Shown: in pieces, positions 29,137 to 38,570 of the stretch
How positions within the stretch are numbered: position 1 is the stretch's first letter
Layout of the letters: the number at the start of each line of letters is the position of its first letter
Notes under the pieces: model-generated
What the model saw: only the letters and a program-made list of their open reading frames with translations
What the model was told of the DNA's origin: nothing
The model's database searches: none
Made by a program: the position numbers and the translations under genes
Source: Peribacillus alkalitolerans
GTDB taxonomy: Bacteria; Bacillota; Bacilli; Bacillales; DSM-1321
Direction of reading: 5' to 3'
Assembly (NCBI RefSeq): GCF_010882125.1
Contig: NZ_JAAGVZ010000004.1
Span: 1 to 64,000 of the forward strand
Length of the DNA: 64,000 bases

Positions 29137-29391
29137 TTAAACTGTCGCAGGAAGCTGCGACTGATAGGAACGAATTACTTCTTCGGTCTGCTTCTCGAAC
29201 AATCGTTGGATATCCATGAGTTCTTCTTTCATTTTAGTTATTTCTTCTTGGACAGAGAGCAATTCACTTTGTTCTTTCAATGCATTTAACTGACTCTCTA
29301 TTTCTTGGCATCGTTCAATTTCCGATTGTAAAAACAAAAGCTTGTCCATCGTCTTCAATTGTTCTCCAACAAGCAAATTGAATTCGTTCAT
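29137..29391 (-). CDS. ygaB: YgaB-like coiled-coil protein
   Basis: An 84-residue highly charged protein predicted to be mostly alpha-helical coiled coil (heptad-like Leu/Ile/Glu pattern from about residue 10 to 70). No catalytic motif is present. The start is the ATG at 29391, with GGAGGAGG nine bases upstream; 13 more codons upstream are open but unsupported. It lies between ntdP and the gamma-SASP gene, the same place as ygaB in B. subtilis. Function unknown. Confidence 0.75.
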   Translation of the reverse strand: MNEFNLLVGEQLKTMDKLLFLQSEIERCQEIESQLNALKEQSELLSVQEEITKMKEELMDIQRLFEKQTEEVIRSYQSQLPATV

Positions 29392-29508
29392 AGAAATGCC
29401 TCCTCCGGTTAGGTTTACTCTACTAATCAAATTCGCGTTTCCGATTCCGAATCCTTTGACTAATAATGTAGACTTAATAGAAGTTTTGTCGAATCCTTTT
29501 TCTATAGT

Positions 29509-29544
29509 AAAAAGACGCCCTATTCGCGAAATGGGCGCCTTTTT
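29509..29544 (-). terminator. sspE terminator
   Basis: The stem AAAAAGaCGCCC with GGGCGcCTTTTT surrounds a 12-base loop and has T runs on both strands; it follows sspE on the minus strand. Confidence 0.85.
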
Positions 29545-29558
29545 ACATTAATACATTA

Positions 29559-29771
29559 TTATTGTTGTTGGTTGCTTTGAGCACCAAATTGTCCAGAAGC
29601 TTGAGATTTACGAGCCTCTGCTTGTTGGTTAGCTTGTTTTACTGCTTGTACATCTGTTTCACTTGCGAACTCAGTACCAAATTGACCTGCAGCTGAAGCT
29701 GAAGCAGCGTTTTGTTGCTTCACTTTTTGAACATTTGTACCAGCTTGTGTTGGGTTGTTGTTGTTTGCCAT
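29559..29771 (-). CDS. sspE: Gamma-type small acid-soluble spore protein
   Basis: A 70-residue Gln/Asn/Ala-rich protein with two related halves, each with an (S)GQFG motif. The first is followed by [10 protein letters not shown], which contains the GPR protease cleavage site EFASET. Gamma-type SASPs are stored in the forespore as an amino acid reserve and degraded at germination; they do not coat DNA. GGAGGTG lies before the ATG. The gene is expected to depend on sigma G, but I could not identify a convincing promoter. The neighbours fabL and ygaB match B. subtilis. Confidence 0.95.
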   Translation of the reverse strand: MANNNNPTQAGTNVQKVKQQNAASASAAGQFGTEFASETDVQAVKQANQQAEARKSQASGQFGAQSNQQQ

Positions 29772-29860
29772 TGATAATCACCTCCACGAATATTAATTTA
29801 ACCAGGAGGCGTTTTATTATCCTATAAATTACAAAAGAAATTTTTACCAAGCGAAAAACC

Positions 29861-30953
<1,093 letters not shown>

Positions 30954-30975
30954 AGTTCCCTTAGGAGGGCTAACT

Positions 30976-31200
30976 ATGTATGTAGGTAGAGACATGACTG
31001 AACTTTCCATGACTCCCAAGAACAAATGGAAGGATAGCGAATTAGCTTTCTTCCACCACTCTCTTCAACAAATGGTACCTTATTTGAACTCAGAAGGACA
31101 GTCCATCCATCAAGAAATCATTGAAGAAATCGAAAGTCGTGGCGGATTGAATAGAAATGAGGCAAATTATACTCATGGAACCGATATAAGATTAGATTAG
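30976..31200 (+). CDS. yfhS: YfhS-like small protein
   Basis: A 74-residue soluble protein beginning MYVGRDMTELSM and containing WKDSELAFFHHSLQQM and IIEEIESRGGL, matching the pattern and length of B. subtilis YfhS, which lies in the same place between mutY and fabL. AGGAGGG is six bases before the ATG. Reports for the B. subtilis gene suggest a sporulation connection; the molecular function is unknown. Confidence 0.8.
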   Translation: MYVGRDMTELSMTPKNKWKDSELAFFHHSLQQMVPYLNSEGQSIHQEIIEEIESRGGLNRNEANYTHGTDIRLD

Positions 31201-31220
31201 CCTAAGTATTGATACGTCAA

Positions 31221-31250
31221 AAGGATGACCTGTTTCTATGGGTCATCCTT
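31221..31250 (-). terminator. Convergent terminator mutY / yfhS
   Basis: AAGGATGACC pairs with GGTCATCCTT (10 bp). On the minus strand the hairpin includes the mutY stop codon and ends in TTTTG. The plus side lacks a good T run. Confidence 0.7.
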
Positions 31251-32358
31251 GCTTTACTTCCAAATATGCCGAGTACATTTTCTGGAACGGAACAGGAAAC
31301 GCTAATTCCTCGATTTCTTTTTGGTCCACCCATTTCAATCTCTTTTCCTTTAACACTTCATTATTGATATTATCCACTACAATTCCACTATAAATGTCTG
31401 CTTTCCATAGCAGATGAGAAAAAACATGTTCAATTTTTGAAAGAGGCAAGCCTAATTCAAGATCAACATTAAATTCTTTTTTAAACTCATCCATATAATA
31501 GTCCCTATTAGATAAAATTTTCGTATTATATGAGAAATTTGGAAACTCCCATAAGTTAGCCAATAGCCCGTTTGAAGGTCGTTTTCTAATAAGAATCTTC
31601 CCTTCTTTGTTGGTTAGAATTGCAGATATCATATGAACAGTCTTAGATGATTTTTTCTGATTTTTAATGGGGAGTTCAGACTGAACTCCTTCATTAAATG
31701 CCGAACAATGCTCTCTAACCGGACAAAGAAGGCAAGAAGGTGTACCTGGAGTGCAGATTAAGGCTCCGAGTTCCATTAAGGCTTGGTTAAAATGGGACGT
31801 ATTATGTTTTGCAATCAATTCTCGCACTGCATATTCAAATATTTTTCTCGTTTTTGGCTTAGCAATATCTTCTTTAATTAGGAGGATTCTTGAGAGGACC
31901 CTCATGACATTCCCATCGACAGCTGGTTCAGGCTTCCCATATGCAATGCTCAAAATGGCACCGGCAGTATATGGTCCAACTCCCTTTAATTTCGAAATCA
32001 CTTCTAGTGTGTCCGGGACTTTTCCTCCGTAGATTTCTTGTACTTCCTTTACCGCTGAGTGTAGGTTTCTTACTCTAGAATAATAACCAAGTCCCTCCCA
32101 TGCCTTCAATATCTTATCTTCTTCAGCTAATGAAAAAGCTTCCATTGTCGGGAACCATGACATGAATCTTTCAAAATATGGGATAACAGTGTCTACACGG
32201 GTTTGTTGGAGCATGATTTCAGATACCCATACTTTATAAGGATCTTGATCTTTTCTCCAAGGTAAATCGCGTTGTTCTTTTCCAAACCATTCCAATAAGT
32301 CATTTTGAAATATGGTTCTATCTATTTCATTCAAAGCTTCTATTTGAAATTTTTCCAC
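31243..32358 (-). CDS. mutY: A/G-specific adenine DNA glycosylase MutY
   Basis: A 371-residue base-excision-repair enzyme that removes adenine opposite 8-oxoguanine. The N-terminal HhH-GPD domain has LPWRKDQDPYKVWVSEIMLQ, with the catalytic Glu, and KGVGPYTAGAI, then AVDGNVMRVLSR with the catalytic Asp. The 4Fe-4S motif is CTPGTPSCLLCPVREHC. The C-terminal half is a NUDIX-like domain that recognises 8-oxoG. The start is GTG with GGAGG seven bases upstream. It is YfhQ in B. subtilis, and the gene neighbours agree. Confidence 0.95.
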   Translation of the reverse strand: MEKFQIEALNEIDRTIFQNDLLEWFGKEQRDLPWRKDQDPYKVWVSEIMLQQTRVDTVIPYFERFMSWFPTMEAFSLAEEDKILKAWEGLGYYSRVRNLHSAVKEVQEIYGGKVPDTLEVISKLKGVGPYTAGAILSIAYGKPEPAVDGNVMRVLSRILLIKEDIAKPKTRKIFEYAVRELIAKHNTSHFNQALMELGALICTPGTPSCLLCPVREHCSAFNEGVQSELPIKNQKKSSKTVHMISAILTNKEGKILIRKRPSNGLLANLWEFPNFSYNTKILSNRDYYMDEFKKEFNVDLELGLPLSKIEHVFSHLLWKADIYSGIVVDNINNEVLKEKRLKWVDQKEIEELAFPVPFQKMYSAYLEVKQG

Positions 32359-32407
32359 TGCTGTGCCTCCAAGATGTTAATGGACCGTTAATTAAGGGAA
32401 TATAATA

Positions 32408-32713
32408 TTACGATTGCTCACAAAGCACAAGCGCCCGGTATGATATCCGATCAGCCCCACCATTAACGATTTGATGTAATTTACCAAAAATAGAATGATT
32501 CTTATTTTTGTGGATTTTTTTTATTGCATGAAAATGAGATTCAGTCGGGACGGTGAAAATTTCCATATACCGATCTTCAGTTTTGCAACATTCAATGGAT
32601 TTTGCATCAAACCGTTCTAAAGTATTAACAATTTGATCAATAAGCATATGATATTGTGGAATTGCAGATTCTTCAATTTTATATTCCACATAAATCCTAA
32701 TTTGTTTATTCAT
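32408..32713 (-). CDS. Hypothetical protein, possible ferredoxin-like fold
   Basis: I do not recognise this 101-residue protein. It has no signal peptide or membrane segment. The alternating pattern IRIYVEYKIEE, then a helix IDQIVNTLERFDAKSIECC, then YMEIFTVPTESHFHAIKKI suggests a small alpha/beta fold such as dimeric ferredoxin-like barrels, but this is inference. GGAGG precedes the ATG by nine bases. It lies 50 bases upstream of mutY on the same strand and may be cotranscribed with it. Confidence 0.6.
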   Translation of the reverse strand: MNKQIRIYVEYKIEESAIPQYHMLIDQIVNTLERFDAKSIECCKTEDRYMEIFTVPTESHFHAIKKIHKNKNHSIFGKLHQIVNGGADRISYRALVLCEQS

Positions 32714-32842
32714 TTACGGTTTTCCTCCATTGTAATATGTGTATATATAAAAGCAAAATATAGTATTCAAAGCTATCCGTTCTTTTGGGCACACTAAAAC
32801 TAAAATACTTCTTATCATGAATATAAGGAAGGAGGTGGAGCG

Positions 32843-33826
32843 TTGGATACTGGTACACATTTAGTCATGGGGATAGGTCTAGGTGCTTTGGCGACTTTGG
32901 ATCCGGTAATTGGTCAAAATCCAGTAACGGCTCAAGCAGTTATGCTTGGAACAATCATTGGTTCACAGGCACCAGATATTGATACTATTTTAAAATTAAG
33001 AAATAATGCGGTATACATCCGCCATCATAGAGGAATAACCCATTCCATTCCCGCTGTTTTACTTTGGCCCATTTTCATTACAGCAGTTCTTTTTGTATTC
33101 CATCAGGAATCGAATATCCTACATTTATGGATTTGGACATTTTTAGCAGTTTTCCTCCATGTTTTTGTCGACATATTCAATGCTTATGGGACACAGGCAT
33201 TACGTCCGATTTCCCCGAAATGGGTCGCTTTAGGGGTTATAAACACGTTTGATGCGTTTATTTTCGGTATTCATGTCGCAGGATTGATTCTTTGGGGATT
33301 TGGCGCGCCACCTGGCTACACATTTATTGGGGTATATATAACAATGTTTTTCTATTATTTGATCCGCTTTAGAGAACGTAGATTGGTAAAGGATGCCGTT
33401 TTAAGAAAAATTCCAGATGCAAGAAAGATCATCCTTTCACCTACTATGAAATTCGATAGATGGAGGATTGCTGTCACAACCGAAAACTTTTTCTATGTTG
33501 CAAAGGCATCGGGACATCACATAACCATATTAGATAAGTTTGAAAGGGTGCCGCTTCCTGATAACGAGGTATTGGATATCGCAAAACATGATAAAAATCT
33601 CGCGGCTTTCCTTTCCTTCTCACCCGTTTATCGATGGGAAATCGCAGAGAATGAAAATCATTATGAGGTCCGCTTTATCGATTTGCGTTACCGCAGTAAT
33701 GGTTTCTATCCATTCGTGGCAGTAGTACAGCTCGATGCCAATCTAAACATTACCACTTCCTATACAGGCTGGATTTTCAGCGAAGACAAATTAAAGAAAA
33801 AACTAAAATTAATAACGTCCAATTAA
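32843..33826 (+). CDS. yfhP: YfhP-type membrane metal-dependent hydrolase
   Basis: A 327-residue inner-membrane protein of the YdjM/DUF457 family. About four N-terminal helices carry the conserved metal-binding-like motifs APDIDT and HHRGITHS, then a soluble C-terminal half follows. The start is TTG, with AAGGAGGTGG immediately upstream. In B. subtilis YfhP is annotated as a possible negative regulator of mutY, fabL, sspE and itself. The same genes are neighbours here, but the sequence shows a membrane hydrolase and no DNA-binding domain. Confidence 0.85.
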   Translation: MDTGTHLVMGIGLGALATLDPVIGQNPVTAQAVMLGTIIGSQAPDIDTILKLRNNAVYIRHHRGITHSIPAVLLWPIFITAVLFVFHQESNILHLWIWTFLAVFLHVFVDIFNAYGTQALRPISPKWVALGVINTFDAFIFGIHVAGLILWGFGAPPGYTFIGVYITMFFYYLIRFRERRLVKDAVLRKIPDARKIILSPTMKFDRWRIAVTTENFFYVAKASGHHITILDKFERVPLPDNEVLDIAKHDKNLAAFLSFSPVYRWEIAENENHYEVRFIDLRYRSNGFYPFVAVVQLDANLNITTSYTGWIFSEDKLKKKLKLITSN

Positions 33827-33836
33827 TGCTGAAATT

Positions 33837-33872
33837 AAAAAGGGAAATGGAGCTCGATCCATTTCCCTTTTT
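33837..33872. terminator. Bidirectional terminator yfhP / yfhJ
   Basis: A 15-bp perfect stem (33837-33851 with 33858-33872), A-rich to the left and T-rich to the right, lies between convergent genes. Confidence 0.9.
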
Positions 33873-34135
33873 TATTCTTTAGTACCTTCATTTAAAAAAT
33901 GTTTATATTTTGGGTTATTGCCTGCAAATTCATGTAGGGATGGACCATAATTTTCTATCCATTGCCTCACGACTTTTTCTGTACGTTCTGGACCGCCATA
34001 TTCATACCCAGCTTTGGCATACGTCGACTCAAAATCCTCCCAAAGCAATTCAACCCAAGTAAGTGCTTTTTCAAATGTAATGTGCTTATTTTTTTCAGTT
34101 AAAAGCTGTGCTAGTGGTTCAAAAATATCTTTCAT
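33872..34135 (-). CDS. yfhJ: YfhJ/WVELL family small protein
   Basis: An 87-residue protein with the family-defining TWVELLWEDFESTYAKAG and the conserved RQWIENYG and LHEFAGNN. The start ATG at 34135 has GGAAGGTGG five bases upstream. It is divergent from sspK, as in Bacillus yfh clusters. No biochemical role is known; the WVELL family is confined to spore-formers. Confidence 0.85.
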   Translation of the reverse strand: MKDIFEPLAQLLTEKNKHITFEKALTWVELLWEDFESTYAKAGYEYGGPERTEKVVRQWIENYGPSLHEFAGNNPKYKHFLNEGTKE

Positions 34136-34184
34136 GAAATCCACCTTCCTTGCCATTATTTAATCTAATTAGTTCTTTGTGTTT

Positions 34185-34220
34185 TGAATCATAATAATTG
34201 TACGCGCACATACCGCGTAC
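34185..34220 (+). promoter_or_regulatory. Putative sigma G promoter of sspK with flanking dyad
   Basis: TGAATC (34185-34190) and CATACCG (34209-34215) are spaced 18 bp, resembling sigma G elements TGAATA and CATACTA. The -10 lies in the loop of a perfect inverted repeat, GTACGCG (34200-34206) and CGCGTAC (34214-34220). Confidence 0.5.
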
Positions 34221-34250
34221 CCAATCAATTCGTTTGAGGAGGAAATTAAA

Positions 34251-34406
34251 TTGGCAGACAAAATCCCTAAGCAACATGGTAATAAATTCGAAGGTGAACC
34301 AAGAGCGAAAGCAGAATATGCTTCAAAACGCGCTAATGGCACCATCAATACTCATCCACAAGAACGAATGAGAGCTTCGAGCCAACGGGAATCAGATAGC
34401 CTTTAA
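34251..34406 (+). CDS. sspK: Small acid-soluble spore protein SspK
   Basis: A 51-residue, highly charged spore protein; in B. subtilis SspK is a minor SASP of the spore core. The translation contains [20 protein letters not shown] and HPQERMRAS, the conserved core of the SspK family. The start is TTG with AGGAGG eight bases upstream. It is divergent from yfhJ and upstream of another small gene in the same direction. Confidence 0.9.
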   Translation: MADKIPKQHGNKFEGEPRAKAEYASKRANGTINTHPQERMRASSQRESDSL

Positions 34407-34451
34407 AATACTTCTCATTTTGCAGTTTTTATTATTCAAAGGCGGAGTGGA

Positions 34452-34601
34452 ATGATAAGCAAAAAACATGCTATTGGGTCCTCTAATCCATTTACCCAAG
34501 CAGGGACCAATTCTAGTCATGCAAAGGACCTTGTAAATGGGCAAGAGAAGCAATCCCAATCGCTTATTAAACTTAATGACTACATCCGCAAACGATCCTA
34601 A
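34452..34601 (+). CDS. YpzG-like small protein
   Basis: A 49-residue basic peptide with the pattern NPFTQAGTNSSHAKDLVNG followed by a Gln-rich turn and the terminus IRKRS. This resembles the YpzG family (NPxxANPKHAxxQVNGET...TRKRS), known only from endospore formers. GGCGGAG precedes the ATG. It follows sspK by 45 bases and shares its terminator. The family assignment is by motif memory only. Confidence 0.65.
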   Translation: MISKKHAIGSSNPFTQAGTNSSHAKDLVNGQEKQSQSLIKLNDYIRKRS

Positions 34602-34610
34602 TTTAGCTGA

Positions 34611-34640
34611 AAGACTCGGGGAAAATTCCCGGGTCTTATT
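34611..34640. terminator. Terminator after sspK unit / yfhH
   Basis: AAGACTCGGG pairs with CCCGGGTCTT (one T-G pair) across a seven-base loop and is followed by ATTT. It overlaps the end of the convergent yfhH. Confidence 0.65.
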
Positions 34641-34959
34641 TCTGCTCCTTTAATTTAAGCATAGAAATTGGAAGAGCCTCTTCCGTACCGTCTCCACCAA
34701 GTCTATAACCCCATGCGAAAACACCGTTTAAATAGTCTACCTTAAAATATGAACCAGGTGCACCTTCGATTGGATAGATTTCACCTTTTTCAAAATCATC
34801 TGGGTTAATTAAATATGATTTAGCCATGATGGCTTTACGCTCTAAAACTGCAAATTCGTTTACCATTCCCATTTGTTCTGCTTTACGGGCTTTTTCGTGA
34901 AGAGTAGCAATTTCTTGTTGCAACTCATATGAACTCATTTGACTATATCGTTTTTCCAT
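34636..34959 (-). CDS. yfhH: YfhH family protein (DUF1811)
   Basis: A 107-residue soluble protein with an N-terminal helical region (MSSYELQQEIATLHEKARKA) and a C-terminal small beta domain with FKVDYLNGVFAWGYR. This is the two-part layout of the B. subtilis YfhH structure. GAGGTG lies before the ATG. Function unknown. In B. subtilis it follows recX directly; here a plus-strand SDR gene is inserted between them. Confidence 0.85.
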   Translation of the reverse strand: MEKRYSQMSSYELQQEIATLHEKARKAEQMGMVNEFAVLERKAIMAKSYLINPDDFEKGEIYPIEGAPGSYFKVDYLNGVFAWGYRLGGDGTEEALPISMLKLKEQK

Positions 34960-35041
34960 TCTTTACTGCACCTCGATTTTATGTGTACGATTAATAGCAT
35001 AACAAAATTTTTGGCAGATTAACATCAAGAGGAGGATGAAA

Positions 35042-35716
35042 ATGAAAGCTGCATTAATTACAGGTGGCGGTTCTGGACTAGGAAAAGAACTTGCGCTACT
35101 ATTTGCTAAGCATGGATACCATGTCATTCTAACTGGGAGAAGTGAGGACAAACTTGAATTAGTACGACAAGAAGTTTCAGCATTTGGAGGAAAGTCTTCC
35201 ATTCATAATTGTGATATTCGAAATCCAAAAGAGATAGTCTCACTTATGAACGTTGTCGCGAAAGACTTTGAGTTAGAAATATTGGTTAATAATGCAGGAG
35301 TGGGTTTCTTTGGTCCAATCGAAGAAATCGAAGACGTACAGATTAGCTCAATGCTGGATACAAATGTTTTAGGGACCATCCTTATGACAAAAACCTTTCT
35401 TCCACTTTTAAAGAAAAAGAAATCCACCATTATTCAGGTGATCTCGACTGCTGGATTACGTGGAAAAGTGAATGAATCGGTCTATTGCGCAAGTAAATTT
35501 GCTGTTCGTGGTTTTTCCGAGAGCTTGCAAAAGGAATTGGAAGGTACTAATGTTAGAGTTGTCAATGTCTACATGGGGGGGATGAACACTCCATTCTGGG
35601 ACGAATCCGAACACATTTCGGATAAATCAAGATTGCGTTCTCCCCAAGAAATCGCTGAAATTATCGCACATCAATACAAGTCCACCAATGAAATCATAAT
35701 AGAATCAAATAAATGA
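35042..35716 (+). CDS. Short-chain dehydrogenase/reductase
   Basis: A 224-residue classical SDR oxidoreductase using NAD(P). The cofactor motif GGGSGLGKELA is at the N-terminus, NNAGVG follows near residue 84, and the catalytic Ser and YxxxK appear in VISTAG and YCASK. The substrate is unknown. I chose the second of two close ATGs (35042) because AGAGGAGG directly abuts the first. It lies between yfhH and recX, where B. subtilis has no such gene. Confidence 0.85.
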   Translation: MKAALITGGGSGLGKELALLFAKHGYHVILTGRSEDKLELVRQEVSAFGGKSSIHNCDIRNPKEIVSLMNVVAKDFELEILVNNAGVGFFGPIEEIEDVQISSMLDTNVLGTILMTKTFLPLLKKKKSTIIQVISTAGLRGKVNESVYCASKFAVRGFSESLQKELEGTNVRVVNVYMGGMNTPFWDESEHISDKSRLRSPQEIAEIIAHQYKSTNEIIIESNK

Positions 35717-35743
35717 CAAAGGGGTTTCCCTCTGTCATTTTTC
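35711..35743 (+). terminator. Terminator SDR / recX
   Basis: AAATGACA pairs with TGTCATTT, extended after one mismatch by AGGG/CCCT, and is followed by more T residues between convergent genes. Confidence 0.65.
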
Positions 35744-36541
35744 ATCTTCTTCTAAATATTTTTGAATCATATCTATGGAAAACCCTTTACGATACAATGC
35801 AGTCTTCATTTTTTGCAAATACTCGAATCCTTCGTATTTTGAGTATTTCTTTGATAACTTTTCTCCCTGAAATACAAGGCTTCCCCACTCTTGATTTTCA
35901 TTTTCTTCTGGAAAACTCTCTTCTAATGCTTTTTGGATAATGGAACGCTGGTATCCTTTAAGCGTTAGTTGCTGCTCGACCTTCATCCGATATTGAATAA
36001 TAGATTGTTTATTAGGTTTTTTGTTCGCTTTTTCCAAAAGGTCTATAGCATGGTGTAATTGAAGATCGGGTGTATATTGCTCTAAAGCCTGTTCTAACAT
36101 CTCACCTTTAATCCCTTTTTCTTGTAATTCATTTTTGATGACAACTGGACCTTTTTTCGTCGTATTTATTTGTGTTCGGACGTATGCTAAAGCAAATTCA
36201 AGGTCATTTAAATAACCTTGTCCAGCCAATTTGTGGATCACTTCCTGAATTACATGTGATTCCGCTTCCTTTTCCCTAAGATAGTGACGAATCTCCTGTT
36301 CTGAGCGCATCCGGATGGATAAATAATGAACAGCTTGGGTATAAGCCTTTTGAATACTTTCTCGATAACTTATTTCACTTAATTCAAATTCATCAACTTC
36401 CATTCCTTTTTTCAAACCAAGTTTAATTAGTGTATCTTCACTTACACTAAACCCATATTCTTCTCCGTTACCTTTATCAATATATATATTGTATCGATCT
36501 TTTAATTTTTTCTGGACGGCTATTTTTGTGATGATTGCCAA
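35735..36541 (-). CDS. recX: RecA regulatory protein RecX
   Basis: A 268-residue modulator of RecA filaments, built of repeated three-helix modules. Key sequences are DRYNIYIDKGN, RMRSEQEIRHYL and GYLNDLEFALAYVR, then two further modules. I set the start at the TTG at 36541: GAGGTG lies six bases upstream and MAIITKI fits the B. subtilis N-terminus. The open frame extends about 90 codons further, but that extension runs antisense through the epimerase gene. Confidence 0.9.
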   Translation of the reverse strand: MAIITKIAVQKKLKDRYNIYIDKGNGEEYGFSVSEDTLIKLGLKKGMEVDEFELSEISYRESIQKAYTQAVHYLSIRMRSEQEIRHYLREKEAESHVIQEVIHKLAGQGYLNDLEFALAYVRTQINTTKKGPVVIKNELQEKGIKGEMLEQALEQYTPDLQLHHAIDLLEKANKKPNKQSIIQYRMKVEQQLTLKGYQRSIIQKALEESFPEENENQEWGSLVFQGEKLSKKYSKYEGFEYLQKMKTALYRKGFSIDMIQKYLEEDEK

Positions 36542-36643
36542 TAGTCTCACCTCAATTAATACTGTAGCACATTTTAGAAAAGGGTTCTTTCCTAACGATA
36601 TCGAACTAGGTAAATAATAAAGATTCAAGGAGGAAATCTTCCA

Positions 36644-37546
36644 ATGAAAATTGCCATTGCGGGTGGGAGTGGATTTGTCGGTAAAGAGCTGACAAAGCTT
36701 CTTACTTCTCAAAATCATCAAGTGATTATATTGACACGCAAGCAAACAAATTCTAACAAACCTAATGTCAAGTTTGTAAAATGGCTCAGTACTGATTCTC
36801 TTCCTGAAGTACACCTTGAAGGAGTAGATGCAATTGTCAACCTAGCTGGGGAGTCGATTAACAGTGGTAGATGGAATCAAGAAAGAAAAAAACGTATTCT
36901 TGACAGTAGGATTTCTACTACGGCTGAAATCAATAGAATCATTCAATCACTGGTAAAGAAGCCAGATGTGTTAATTAACGCAAGTGCTATTGGTTGGTAT
37001 GGAACGTCTACTATTGGGACATTTACAGAACTTCATCCCACTCCTGGTGACGATTTTCTAGCAAATACCGTAAATCTTTGGGAAGAAGAAGCAAAAAAAG
37101 CTGAAGCTTATGGGATTCGTGTTGCCCTCATGCGCTTCGGAATCATTTTAGGTAAAGATGAAGGTGCCCTACCTAAAATGGTGCTTCCATATAAAATGTT
37201 CGCAGGTGGGCCAATAGGACAAGGCAATCAATGGATGAGTTGGATTCACCTTGAAGATGTGGCTCGGGCAATAGAGTTTTCTATTTTAACTAAGGAGCTA
37301 AAAGGACCTGTAAACATCAGTGGTCCAAAACCAGTTAAGATGGACGAATTTGGCAGGACCCTGGGAGATGTACTTCATAGACCTCATTGGTTTCCAACAC
37401 CTAGGATATTATTAAGATCTGTCTTAGGAGAGATGAGCATACTAGTGCTAGAAGGTCAAAAGGTCATTCCAGAGAAGTTAATTCAACAATCCTTCATTTA
37501 TAAACATCCAATATTAAAAGAGGCATTAGCCGATCTCTTAACCTAA
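36644..37546 (+). CDS. yfhF: YfhF, TIGR01777-type NAD-dependent epimerase
   Basis: A 300-residue extended-SDR protein with N-terminal AIAGGSGFVGKEL and the strand-4 motif IVNLAGESIN. The TIGR01777 hallmarks RWNQERKKRIL and SAIGWYG follow, and the C-terminal DUF1731 segment has GEMSILVLEGQKV. Substrate unknown. AGGAGG precedes the ATG. It is divergent from recX, as in B. subtilis. Confidence 0.88.
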   Translation: MKIAIAGGSGFVGKELTKLLTSQNHQVIILTRKQTNSNKPNVKFVKWLSTDSLPEVHLEGVDAIVNLAGESINSGRWNQERKKRILDSRISTTAEINRIIQSLVKKPDVLINASAIGWYGTSTIGTFTELHPTPGDDFLANTVNLWEEEAKKAEAYGIRVALMRFGIILGKDEGALPKMVLPYKMFAGGPIGQGNQWMSWIHLEDVARAIEFSILTKELKGPVNISGPKPVKMDEFGRTLGDVLHRPHWFPTPRILLRSVLGEMSILVLEGQKVIPEKLIQQSFIYKHPILKEALADLLT

Positions 37547-37618
37547 TTAAAATTTCTAAGTATGTTTTTCATCTTCATGGAAAAAATGGATAGTAGTTCT
37601 GATGAAGGAGTGATAAAC

Positions 37619-37741
37619 ATGGAAAAGAAAAAAGCAGAAAAAATGAAACGTACACTTACAAGTACTCAAGAGGTCACTTATCAACATGAATTCAAAATGG
37701 CAGATCGTGCTGGTGGTTATTCTAAAAAGACAATAAGGTAA
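37619..37741 (+). CDS. yfhE: YfhE-like small protein
   Basis: A 40-residue basic peptide containing LTSTQEVTYQHEFKMADRA and then GGYSKKT, the conserved core of the YfhE family of spore-formers. AAGGAG lies eight bases before the ATG. It sits between yfhF and yfhD as in B. subtilis. Function unknown. Confidence 0.85.
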   Translation: MEKKKAEKMKRTLTSTQEVTYQHEFKMADRAGGYSKKTIR

Positions 37742-37832
37742 GATTACTCGTTTCATACATAGCACTTACCCTCTCCGTAGAAACTATATAAGGAAGCCTA
37801 GCTCTTCCAAATATCATACTGAGGTGAGTACA

Positions 37833-37988
37833 GTGGAAAAGAATAAAACTTTTAAAACACATGCCGCAGAGAATTTTAAAAGCGACGGTATCGATGTGGA
37901 ATATTCAGCAGAATTAGCCGATCAAGACGACTTAGAGGCACAAGCCCGCTCTAAAGCTGCAGACGAAAGAGCGAGAAGACGTAAATAA
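37833..37988 (+). CDS. yfhD: YfhD-like small protein
   Basis: A 51-residue peptide with the YfhD core DGIDVEYSAELADQDDLEA and AADERARRR at the end. The start is GTG with GAGGTG just upstream. It is probably cotranscribed with yfhE or has its own promoter in the 91-base gap. The B. subtilis gene is linked to sporulation; mechanism unknown. Confidence 0.85.
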   Translation: MEKNKTFKTHAAENFKSDGIDVEYSAELADQDDLEAQARSKAADERARRRK

Positions 37989-38024
37989 AAACAAGGGCCG
38001 CTCACATGAACGGCCCTTGTTTTT
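37987..38024. terminator. Bidirectional terminator yfhD / doxX
   Basis: A 14-bp perfect stem AAAAACAAGGGCCG with its complement (38011-38024) and a ten-base loop has T runs on both strands. Confidence 0.9.
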
Positions 38025-38030
38025 ATTACA

Positions 38031-38531
38031 TCATACCAATCGCTCCAAACTGTTGTCTCTTTTTACGAAACGGTTCTTCAAAAATGGAACTGTCCATCGA
38101 TCTAATCCATATTGATAAGCACCTGTTCCTGCGAATAATAAAATTACCGCAATAGTGTAAAGGATAGGATTCGTACTCGTTGTACCTGCTAACAAGAAAT
38201 TCAGATTCATGAACGCACCAGCTATTAATGCTGGAATAGTAGCAATCCCTAGTATAAGTCCCATACCGACGAGCACTTCACCCCATGTCACTAAAAAGCT
38301 GAAGAAATCTGCGTTAGGTAATGCAAAGTTTTCTAAAAAAGTAGCATACCATCCTTGAACTGCAGGATGTTCACCCGTCGCCTTAGCAATCGCACCTTTC
38401 ATAAATCCTCCCGCATCAAATTCACCAGTAGCTTTCCCCCACCCAGCCTTTAGCCATTCAATCCCTAACCAAACTCTTAATACTGTCCAAATCACACCAG
38501 CAATCGGTCCATTCTTCCAACTTGTGCCCAT
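38031..38531 (-). CDS. DoxX family membrane protein
   Basis: A 166-residue protein with four hydrophobic helices and the DoxX pattern VLRVWLGIEWLKAGWGKATG, then SFLVTWGEVLVGMGLILG. Relatives are membrane subunits of quinol oxidases or of stress-induced reductase complexes. I chose the second ATG (38531), nine bases after TAGGAG; the first ATG overlaps that site. A perfect Rex-type operator overlaps its putative -35, which suggests induction when NADH rises, for example under oxygen limitation. Confidence 0.82.
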   Translation of the reverse strand: MGTSWKNGPIAGVIWTVLRVWLGIEWLKAGWGKATGEFDAGGFMKGAIAKATGEHPAVQGWYATFLENFALPNADFFSFLVTWGEVLVGMGLILGIATIPALIAGAFMNLNFLLAGTTSTNPILYTIAVILLFAGTGAYQYGLDRWTVPFLKNRFVKRDNSLERLV

Positions 38532-38570
38532 TACACTCATCTCCTATGGTATATAAAATAAGAAGATAAT

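Noticed and set aside
35735-36814. RecX read as a 359-residue protein
   Set aside because: The first 91 codons run antisense through yfhF; a TTG with GAGGTG upstream gives the normal RecX N-terminus.
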